Source: an uncultured Bacillota bacterium (GTDB taxonomy: Bacteria; Bacillota; Clostridia; Peptostreptococcales; Anaerovoracaceae). From it: a stretch of DNA of 19,246 bases. Of this stretch, positions 8,597 through 15,105 are shown in pieces; position 1 is the first letter of the stretch, and each line of letters begins with the position of its first letter. The notes under the pieces were generated by a model that made no database searches, was not told the DNA's origin, and worked only from the letters and a program-made list of their open reading frames with translations. The translations under genes and the position numbers were made by a program. The stretch lies in assembly GCA_946631075.1 (NCBI GenBank), contig CAMOZS010000010.1, positions 1 to 19,246 on the forward strand. The letters run 5' to 3'.

Positions 8597-11500
8597 TTAC
8601 CATTCCGCGTCGAAAACTGTACCCAGAAAGTCTATCGTATATTGGCGATGCGCCCCTTCGCTCATCAGCCAGCCGATGTATTCCTCCGCCTGTATGCAGC
8701 CTGAAGCGTCTGTATACAGGGCCTTTTCGGCTCCGTCGCTTCGCCTGATCTTTACCGGGATGCCGGACAGATCACCGCTTCTTCCCGCGAAGAAAGTGGA
8801 CCCGCTGATAGCGACCGTGATGGTCCCACCGCGGTCTGCCCGGATCACCGCGTCCGCGGAGCCGGGCGTCACCGCCAGATACTCCTTCCCGGACAGTCCC
8901 GTGAAACGGGCCGTAAAGGGAAACGCCGACGCGGCTCCTCCCATCTGGGTCTTGGTAAGCTTCAGCGATCTCAGCCTACGGCTGTTGGTGAATTCGATCC
9001 GGTCTGTGACTTCTCCCCCTTCTCCGGTCCCAAGGACCGACGTCGTAAGGTCCGCTCTCGCCGAGCCGCTTCCCTGGTCGATCAGCCTTTGCCTGCCCCC
9101 TCTGGTCCGGGTCACGATATAGGAGGGCTCGTACTCATTTCCCTTTTCTGTAACGGAATAGCTGCAGCCTTCCGGAAGTCCGGCTATCTGAGCGTAGCTG
9201 CCGGAGCCCATCCTGAAGTCGACGGCGGCAGTCCCGTCCGCCGCGGAATGGAATTCTCTGGTCTCATCGTCACAGACCAGAGTGTAGCTGGTCTGCGGGT
9301 CAAGGTCCTGAAATTCCGCGGTGAAGTCAAAAGTCTGGTCCTCTCCCCCTTCCGCCAGCTCTTTTGTGATATAGAGCATGCTGGTCGGCCTGTCCGGCTG
9401 GGCCGTATTGACGAAACTGAATTCCACCTCCTGATCCTCCTGGCCGGCGGGCATGATGCAGGTCCCTGTCGTAAGGGAACTACCCGCAGGCGCGGAATCC
9501 GACTCCCTGGGGATGGTCCCCCGGGAGACTTCTGCCCTGTAGGAGGGAGCGTATTCGCTTGCTTCTTCTGTGATGGCATACTCCGCCATGGGTGTGATCC
9601 CGGTAAACTTAAGCGTCTGACCTGCCTGAAGCTGGATGTCGAACTCCGCAGTTCCCTCCCCCGTCAGGGAGGGCGGCTCCGAGCTCACCAGGCTGCCATC
9701 GTCCGTATGGCAGACCGTATAGCCCGGCTTCCTTCCCCCAAGCCCGGAGAAGGCCACGTGAAAAGCAAAACGGTCTTCTTCATTCCTCTCGATACCGATG
9801 GATGTCTTCCGTATGGAAAGGGAGTGAAGGACCTGCCTGCTGTTTACCCAGTCGTAGCAGATCTCATAGCCGCTGATCCCGACAGCGGACTGGGGCTGGA
9901 TCTTCTCTTGGACCTGAAGGGCCTGGGAGCGGCCGCTGCTGTCATGGACGCTGGCGACGGCTGCGGGAGGATCCGCGGTATAGGAAGGCCGGTATCCCTC
10001 GCATCCCTCTTCCCGGATCATATATGATGCACCGACGGGAAGATGGTCCAGCCGGATGGACCCGCCGGACTCGACCTGCAGGTCTGCCTCAGCCGTTCCC
10101 CCTTCAATGGAAAAAGCGATCTCCCCTTCCTCCCCCTGGGGGGAGACTTTCATGATCTTCACCTGGTGGCTCTCGCTGATATTTTCTATCCTGACATGAA
10201 AGGGGAACTCAGTCCTGTCCCCTTCGCTGCTAGACTTTCGGACCACAACGTCATGGTATTCCGGTCTGGCGTTCTCCCAGCCGCTGATCCGGTACAGGTA
10301 ACCTCCTTCTCCATCTTCAGTCTCCCTGGAATATCTCAGGTCCACCTTGCGGATCTCCTCTGATCTCATGTAACCCTGAGGCGGCTGAAGCTCACGGATA
10401 TAATAGGTCCCCTCAGGAAGAGGCCCGGTGCAGGCGGTCCCCGCATCTTCTCCCGATATCGCTACGGCACACTGGGTCACCAGAGTCTCGCAGTCCTGAT
10501 CCGCATAGATACCGAACAGGGCGGAGGAAGAGCTGATCCGGTCTCCGCTGTCCCAATCGGTCTTTTCGATCCAGATCCGGATGCCTTTCTCCGGATCTTC
10601 AGCCTCAAGGACAGCTGTTTCATCCGCGGCAGCTGTGACCTGCTGCGGGTTAGGCTCCATCATGCCAAAGCCGGGTCTGGTATTGACCTGTTCCACATAG
10701 TATGTCCCCGGGGCCAGATCCGAGGACAGGGCTTTGCCTGCGGAATCCGTGACCAGCTCCTCCGCGTACCTCTGCTGGCCGCCGCTGGCGGACAGGGCCT
10801 GGTCGAAGTCCGGATAGTCCGTGCTCCAGACCCGGAAGCTGATCCCCTCCTCCGGAGCGGAATCGCCCGCCAGGGTCCGGATATGTTTGCTGATCCTGAC
10901 CCTGGCCGCGTCCGGCCTGGCCAGATACACCGAAAAGGCTGCCGACTCTGTGTCCGTATCCGCGTAGAATCCGATATCCTGTTTGTCGCTGCCGGTCTTG
11001 ATCCGGTAGGGGATCAGCTGTTTCATGACTCCATTTACCTTTGTCTTCGGGATCCCGGTCTCACGGTCCGCGTCAAAAGAGAAGACGATGGAGTCTCCTA
11101 CATAGATGTCCGCCGATGCTCCCGCCCGGTAGGTTCTGGACTTTCCTCCATGGGTTATGACCGCCGATGCTCCCTTCGGGATGGTGTATCTGAAATACTG
11201 GCGCCGGTCCCCGCCGCGGACATAGATCTTCTCGGATACATAGCTGCCATCGGAGTACTCCGCTTTTGCCTTGGCGGGCTCCAGTCTGAACTCCGGATCG
11301 GTAACGAATCTGGCATTGTCCAGACACCATTGATAGGCTTTTTTGATCTGCTTCTGAAAGGAGGGCGACAGCTGGCCGCGGACGGCCCTCGACGGATCCC
11401 CGCTGGTCGAGTTGACATCAAAAGCGCTGCTGCCCCTGTATGTGTAGGAGAGCAGGATATGCATGAAACCGAACCGGGCCTTGCCCGACTGGGCGTCCGG

Positions 11501-12532
11501 ATAGGTCCCCTTGTGTTTCTCCAGATACTTTCGAAACTCAGCTTCCCCCGGACCCCCGTCCGCGAAATACAGGACCTTGGACAGCTGTCTCTCCCTTTTG
11601 CTCCCATCGGTATCGATCGGGGCCGCTGTCTTTTTCCCGTATCCCGGGGAATGGCTGGTGGGTTGGAGGCAAAAAGCGTCCGCCTTCTTTGTTTTCCCGG
11701 TATCGGGATCCTTAAAGGAGACCCAGCGGTAGGTCGTGTTTCCGGTCCGGTCATCGTAGTAAATGACCTTCCAGTCGTTTTTCCCGTCGTTCCTTTTGTC
11801 GGAGCATACGCTGCAGTTTCCCCACCGGTGCATTTCCGCCTTTATCTTCTTCGTGCTCCCGGATGCCGGCTCTGGGCTGGCAAAGGATGCTCCCATCAGG
11901 AGCACCATCAGCCACAGGCCGGCCCGCAGGACCTGCTTCCTGCTCCTTCGGCAGGCCAGGATATAGGAGAACATCACCGCCGCGGCGCTCAGATACATCA
12001 GGGCCCATAAAGTCAGCGGGAAAGGATCACCGGTCCCGGGAGACCCGGTCTTCTGCCCGGCAGCGGCTGTTTCTTCTTCCGTCTTGTCCCGGAAGACGAG
12101 GGCGCATTTGCCGGCCCTTCCGTCCTTGGTGATGACCACATTGGCCTGACCATCGCTTCTGGCGATCACATTGACCCGGTAGACCGCGTCATCTCCGCTC
12201 CTGCGGACAGTGTAGTGATAGATGTCCGGTCGCTGATAGAGGATCTTCCCGAAGGTCGCGCTTGCTGTCCCCCGAAGGACCAGGTCCCTGACTCCGCCTG
12301 TCACTCCTGAGGGCATGGGCGTTTCCGGTGTTTCCGCGATCAGACGGATATGCGCCGTTTCTCCATCAGAAACGTAGCGAACAGGTATGTCCGCCTCCGC
12401 CAGCGCCGGCTGCGCTGCCGCTGCAAAAGCTGTCTCTCCTGCCAATGCCGGCAACCCGGTCAGGAGCACCGCTGCCAGCAGGACTGCCGGGAGCAGCGCT
12501 GCTATGAAATGTCTCTGTCTTTTCTTCTTCAT
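8597..12532 (-). CDS. Fusion: small anchored Spy0128-like protein + thioester-type adhesin
   Basis: 1311 residues, with two secretory units in one frame. Unit 1: signal peptide 1-32, a Spy0128/FctA-like pilin domain ~48-149 (TPMPSG, FGKI, YHYTVR, ITKDG), then sorting signal SPGTGD (164-169), hydrophobic helix 171-193 and basic RRSRK (195-199). Unit 2 follows at once: basic QVLR, hydrophobic 204-217, likely signal peptidase site ASFA|SP near 218. After that comes a thioester-domain-like region ~235-405 with candidate Cys288 in AFCLQP. Two SpaA-like modules (~543-642 and 651-755) and four DUF7601-like modules (~760-900, 901-1043, 1050-1184, 1187-1311) complete the protein. There is no C-terminal sorting signal. 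ATG 12532 is chosen because it forms an ATGA overlap with the upstream stop and has AAGGAGG five bases before it; the in-frame extension to 12646 would overlap the SPase gene and bury the signal peptide. Probable surface-binding tip protein; the fusion is discussed under findings. Confidence 0.82.
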   Translation of the reverse strand: MKKKRQRHFIAALLPAVLLAAVLLTGLPALAGETAFAAAAQPALAEADIPVRYVSDGETAHIRLIAETPETPMPSGVTGGVRDLVLRGTASATFGKILYQRPDIYHYTVRRSGDDAVYRVNVIARSDGQANVVITKDGRAGKCALVFRDKTEEETAAAGQKTGSPGTGDPFPLTLWALMYLSAAAVMFSYILACRRSRKQVLRAGLWLMVLLMGASFASPEPASGSTKKIKAEMHRWGNCSVCSDKRNDGKNDWKVIYYDDRTGNTTYRWVSFKDPDTGKTKKADAFCLQPTSHSPGYGKKTAAPIDTDGSKRERQLSKVLYFADGGPGEAEFRKYLEKHKGTYPDAQSGKARFGFMHILLSYTYRGSSAFDVNSTSGDPSRAVRGQLSPSFQKQIKKAYQWCLDNARFVTDPEFRLEPAKAKAEYSDGSYVSEKIYVRGGDRRQYFRYTIPKGASAVITHGGKSRTYRAGASADIYVGDSIVFSFDADRETGIPKTKVNGVMKQLIPYRIKTGSDKQDIGFYADTDTESAAFSVYLARPDAARVRISKHIRTLAGDSAPEEGISFRVWSTDYPDFDQALSASGGQQRYAEELVTDSAGKALSSDLAPGTYYVEQVNTRPGFGMMEPNPQQVTAAADETAVLEAEDPEKGIRIWIEKTDWDSGDRISSSSALFGIYADQDCETLVTQCAVAISGEDAGTACTGPLPEGTYYIRELQPPQGYMRSEEIRKVDLRYSRETEDGEGGYLYRISGWENARPEYHDVVVRKSSSEGDRTEFPFHVRIENISESHQVKIMKVSPQGEEGEIAFSIEGGTAEADLQVESGGSIRLDHLPVGASYMIREEGCEGYRPSYTADPPAAVASVHDSSGRSQALQVQEKIQPQSAVGISGYEICYDWVNSRQVLHSLSIRKTSIGIERNEEDRFAFHVAFSGLGGRKPGYTVCHTDDGSLVSSEPPSLTGEGTAEFDIQLQAGQTLKFTGITPMAEYAITEEASEYAPSYRAEVSRGTIPRESDSAPAGSSLTTGTCIMPAGQEDQEVEFSFVNTAQPDRPTSMLYITKELAEGGEDQTFDFTAEFQDLDPQTSYTLVCDDETREFHSAADGTAAVDFRMGSGSYAQIAGLPEGCSYSVTEKGNEYEPSYIVTRTRGGRQRLIDQGSGSARADLTTSVLGTGEGGEVTDRIEFTNSRRLRSLKLTKTQMGGAASAFPFTARFTGLSGKEYLAVTPGSADAVIRADRGGTITVAISGSTFFAGRSGDLSGIPVKIRRSDGAEKALYTDASGCIQAEEYIGWLMSEGAHRQYTIDFLGTVFDAEW
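12029..12043 (-). other. Internal SPGTG sorting motif
   Basis: Residues 164-168 of the 1311-residue protein, followed by a ~22-residue hydrophobic stretch and RRSRK. It has all three parts of a wall-sorting signal, yet lies far from the C-terminus of the ORF. Confidence 0.75.
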
Positions 12533-12921
12533 TTGGCCCTCCTTATCACTGTCAGAATGGTTCCCTTGACCGATGCTCCCGGGACCTGCGTATAGGCTGA
12601 AGGATCGGATGGGTCCAGCCTGTGATCGGTCCGGACCACAAGGCATCCATCATCCTTCCGCTCCCTCATGACCTGTCCGACTCCACCGCCCTCACCGGTC
12701 CGGTAAAGGATCATGTCCCCGCAGACAGGGGCGGGAGTCCGCAGGAAAAAGACCAGGTCGCCCTCATGAAAAACGGGCGCCATGGACTCGGTCCGGATCG
12801 GGGTGATCCCGGCGAAGAAAACAAATATGATCGCCAGCGCCGCGATAAGACCCCCGATCTTGATCAGGCAGGACCTTCGCAGCTTCCCTATGATCTTCCT
12901 CTGCTCCTCTATCCTGTTCAT
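12529..12921 (-). CDS. Signal peptidase I-like protein of the pilus operon, possibly pseudo-catalytic
   Basis: 130 residues, short for the family and closest in layout to the SipW/ER-type signal peptidases. It has one N-terminal membrane helix (~21-39), then box C with the nucleophile Ser46 (TESMAP), HEGDLV, and box D GDMILYR (69-74). The segment where SipW-type enzymes have the general-base His (and bacterial-type ones Lys) reads GVGQVMRE here, so Gln83 appears to stand in for it. The typical end box is present in a changed form (TDHRLDPSDPSAYTQVP, VKGTI). Known precedent: SipA-type proteins in streptococcal pilus loci are SPase homologues that lack catalytic residues and act in pilus assembly. 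It overlaps both neighbours by ATGA, between sortase and adhesin, which supports an assembly role. Family assignment is firm; activity is open. Confidence 0.85.
   Translation of the reverse strand: MNRIEEQRKIIGKLRRSCLIKIGGLIAALAIIFVFFAGITPIRTESMAPVFHEGDLVFFLRTPAPVCGDMILYRTGEGGGVGQVMRERKDDGCLVVRTDHRLDPSDPSAYTQVPGASVKGTILTVIRRAK
12538..12544 (-). promoter_or_regulatory. Shine-Dalgarno site AAGGAGG that fixes the start of the fusion gene
   Basis: A perfect AAGGAGG lies five bases upstream of ATG 12532, inside the 3' end of the SPase-like gene. Together with the ATGA overlap it decides against the longer in-frame reading that begins at 12646. Confidence 0.85.
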
Positions 12922-13598
12922 GTCCGGTCCCGCCCTTCGATCATCTCAAAGAAGACGACGATCCTGTCATCGTTCATCTCGTCGGTGCAGGTCGAAAGGG
13001 CCAGGATATGCGGGTCCGGATCCCCTGCTTTCCCGGCCGCCTCCGGAATGGTGTCCCCGGGGCTGAAGATCCTGCCGTCATAGGCGTCGTATTTTCCCGC
13101 CCCCAGCGCCAGCAGGGCCCAGCTTCTTTTCGGCGTCTGCAGCAGTCCCCTGCGGTGGGCCTTCAGATAGTCCCGGTCCAGGAACCGGTCCAGGCCTCCG
13201 AACATGGCCCCTCCCGCCATGTGATGCCCGTAAATGATGTTATAGGCATCGGAAAGATCCTTCTGGTTGTCCGCGTCCAGAAACAAAGTCCCTCCCGCGT
13301 AGTACTCACCGGTGAAGGCTTTATCCAGATACTCGAAATTGTCCCGTCCCTGCACCACCGGGTGGGCGATCTCCGTATCCTTGATGGACAGCCAGGCGAC
13401 CGTGTCCTTATTGATGGAGCACAGCTCATCAAAGTCGGGAGCACCGCCGCCCATTCCCCCGGCGGCCAGCTTCAGCTGACCTGTGCCGACTGCTATGATG
13501 AAGGCCAGTGCTCCCAGGATAAATATCAGGATGATCCGGTCAGTCCAGCGGTCGATCCTCCGCCATCTTCTCCATTGCCTGTATATCCGATCCTCCAT
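12918..13598 (-). CDS. Class B sortase
   Basis: 226 residues, the normal length for class B sortases, which join sorting-signal proteins to peptidoglycan or to pilin lysines outside the membrane. A very Arg/Trp-rich N-terminus (1-20) is followed by a membrane anchor (~21-38) and a short Gly-rich linker. Class B landmarks are present: DFDELCSINKDTVAWLSI, HPVVQGRDNFEYL, FLDADNQKDLSDAYN. The catalytic His is 125 in YGHHM, Cys is 204 in STCTDE and Arg is 212 in NDDRIVV. ATG 13598 has AAGGAGG four bases upstream and no later Met precedes the membrane helix, so the 59-base overlap with the pilin gene is real. It ends in an ATGA overlap with the SPase-like gene. Its best candidate substrates are the two ITGVP proteins flanking it in the operon. 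Confidence 0.95.
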   Translation of the reverse strand: MEDRIYRQWRRWRRIDRWTDRIILIFILGALAFIIAVGTGQLKLAAGGMGGGAPDFDELCSINKDTVAWLSIKDTEIAHPVVQGRDNFEYLDKAFTGEYYAGGTLFLDADNQKDLSDAYNIIYGHHMAGGAMFGGLDRFLDRDYLKAHRRGLLQTPKRSWALLALGAGKYDAYDGRIFSPGDTIPEAAGKAGDPDPHILALSTCTDEMNDDRIVVFFEMIEGRDRT

Positions 13599-15093
13599 CG
13601 GTCCTCCTTCTGCGGGCCAGTCCGGCTGCCGCTGCCATCAGGATCATTGCCGCGGCTCCCCATGCCATGAAATCCAGGCCGGGGACGCCGGTGATAGTGG
13701 CCAGATCCCGGTTATTGGTGTACTGAACGGTCACTGTCCCGTCATAGCGGTCGACGGTCTCTGTCCCCGTGGCAAGGGCCCGGTCCGAGACCTTTCCGTT
13801 GGATCCGGCCGCTGAGGCGATCACAGGTCCTGTCTGCCCTCCGGCTTCAGCGCTGGATGTGATCTCATATCTGGCGACGTGATCGGAAGCTGCTTCGCTG
13901 ACCATATACTGAGCGGTCATGGGCAGGCCGCTGATCACGAAGCAGTCCTCATCCTTCATCTTCAGCAGTATGGTTGCTGATCCATTGTCATCCGCTTTGA
14001 AGGAGGTCCCGCTGACTTTTGTTCCGACGGAAGCGCTGACGATCTCCACCGTGGCCGTATCCCCCGTATCCTGAGCGGTCCCGGCTGAATAAGTCCTGCC
14101 TTTTTCCAGACCGGTCAGAGTAACGGTAAATTCGAAGAGCTTCGTCCGGTCTCCCAGATTTCCGGTCACGTTTTTCTTAATGACCAGGTCATGGCTGACG
14201 AAGGCGTTCCACATCCGGTAGGCTTCCAGCTGGTTCGGATGCTCCGGACTCGACACTCCGACTTTCCCTGTCTGATGGGTGACCGTGCCGTCCGGGTTCA
14301 CCTGCCCGGTATTGGCTCCGGCGGCCGCCCCCCTGTTGTCGGTCACATTCTGGATATCCGACAGATCCGGCTTATAGGTCTCGCTTCCCGACGTATTAGC
14401 ATAGGAAGTAATGCTGTGCACATAGACGCCCTCGTCGGTGTTCCCGTCTTGGTCGACTTTGTTGCAGACATAGAAGACCATGAAATATTCATTGTCATCG
14501 TAATCCACGCCGGGTACATCTGCCGGGACCGAGCCGGTCTCCTTCACCTTGTAGACGTAGTAGCCGGCCTCGCTGAATGTGATATGCACCGGGGTCGTTC
14601 TGGTCCGGCAAAGGCTGGTATCCGGCCCGTCTCCGGTAGAATGATTCTGAGCGGACGCATCCTGGAAATCCCCGATCAGGACGGTCGAGGTCACTCCCGA
14701 GGATGTGATCGCCCTGTCTCCGGGAGCAGCAGCGGGACGTGGCATGTCCGCCGCCGCGACCGGCTCCCCGCTCAGAGCCGTGCTGATATTGGCGTTTCGC
14801 CAACCTTCGACCGCTTCAACGGTGTAGATGAAATCGCTGACCGCGGGGAAACTGTCCGGCTGGCTGCAGGTCAGTATCTTTCCAAGTGTAACGACTGCCG
14901 TATTACCATTCGGGCCCGCGGCGGTCTGCACCTCATAGGACGAACCGTCCGGCCGGTCATTGGCTCCTGCCGCGAAGGAGCTGACCGCGGTCATGCTCAG
15001 CATCAGGACCATGGCCAGAGATGCGGCGAAGATCCTTTTCACCCCCTGCCTGCGGCTACGTCCTCTCCTCGTGATGTTCCCTTTCCCTTTCAT
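13540..15093 (-). CDS. Two-domain pilin, probable major subunit, with ITGVP sorting signal
   Basis: 517 residues. The N-terminus has a long basic region, then a hydrophobic signal peptide (~20-42). Domain 1 (~65-298) resembles the Spy0128/FctA pilin fold: VTLGKILT with Lys72, a β-rich core, YYVYKVKETG with Glu185, and a closing MWNAF with Asn296. Domain 2 (~301-463) is DUF7601-like: LVIKKNVTGNLGDRTK with Lys306/307, EAASD with Glu400, QYTNNRD with Asn460. These Lys-Glu-Asn sets fit self-formed isopeptide bonds (inferred from the families). The C-terminus has ITGVP (467-471), a hydrophobic helix and RRRR, then an unusual 20-residue tail that exists because the gene runs 59 bases into the sortase gene. 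ATG 15093 is preceded by GGAGG overlapping the upstream stop. Size, domain make-up and place next to the sortase suggest the backbone pilin. Confidence 0.88.
   Translation of the reverse strand: MKGKGNITRRGRSRRQGVKRIFAASLAMVLMLSMTAVSSFAAGANDRPDGSSYEVQTAAGPNGNTAVVTLGKILTCSQPDSFPAVSDFIYTVEAVEGWRNANISTALSGEPVAAADMPRPAAAPGDRAITSSGVTSTVLIGDFQDASAQNHSTGDGPDTSLCRTRTTPVHITFSEAGYYVYKVKETGSVPADVPGVDYDDNEYFMVFYVCNKVDQDGNTDEGVYVHSITSYANTSGSETYKPDLSDIQNVTDNRGAAAGANTGQVNPDGTVTHQTGKVGVSSPEHPNQLEAYRMWNAFVSHDLVIKKNVTGNLGDRTKLFEFTVTLTGLEKGRTYSAGTAQDTGDTATVEIVSASVGTKVSGTSFKADDNGSATILLKMKDEDCFVISGLPMTAQYMVSEAASDHVARYEITSSAEAGGQTGPVIASAAGSNGKVSDRALATGTETVDRYDGTVTVQYTNNRDLATITGVPGLDFMAWGAAAMILMAAAAGLARRRRTDGGSDIQAMEKMAEDRPLD
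13603..13609 (-). promoter_or_regulatory. Sortase Shine-Dalgarno site embedded in the pilin's basic-tail codons
   Basis: AAGGAGG four bases before the sortase ATG. In the pilin frame the same bases belong to Arg codons (AGA AGG AGG) of the RRRR tail that ends its sorting signal. Confidence 0.85.
13681..13695 (-). other. Putative sortase motif ITGVP of the pilin
   Basis: Residues 467-471, preceded by TNNRDLAT and followed by a 22-residue hydrophobic segment (GLDFMAW onwards) and RRRR. Its context matches that of the 1547-residue protein (NSRELGV before the motif). Confidence 0.65.
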
Positions 15094-15105
15094 TTCTTAT
15101 CCTCC

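Noticed and set aside
11972..11974. Internal ATG as a separate start for the thioester adhesin
   Set aside because: No purine-rich site lies upstream, and the ATG falls inside the hydrophobic helix of the first unit. It cannot be fully excluded.
10883..12010. Long plus-strand frame opposite the adhesin (375 codons); similar long antisense frames at 4213-5019, 1308-2042 and 14191-15174
   Set aside because: They are mirror frames of GC-rich genes: Arg/Gly/Pro-biased, no recognisable domain, no signal or membrane logic, and the opposite strand has clear domain-bearing genes.
12533..12646. In-frame extension of the adhesin gene to a start at 12646
   Set aside because: It lies wholly inside the SPase-like gene, has no Shine-Dalgarno site and would put 38 non-signal residues before a clear signal peptide; ATG 12532 has AAGGAGG and an ATGA overlap.
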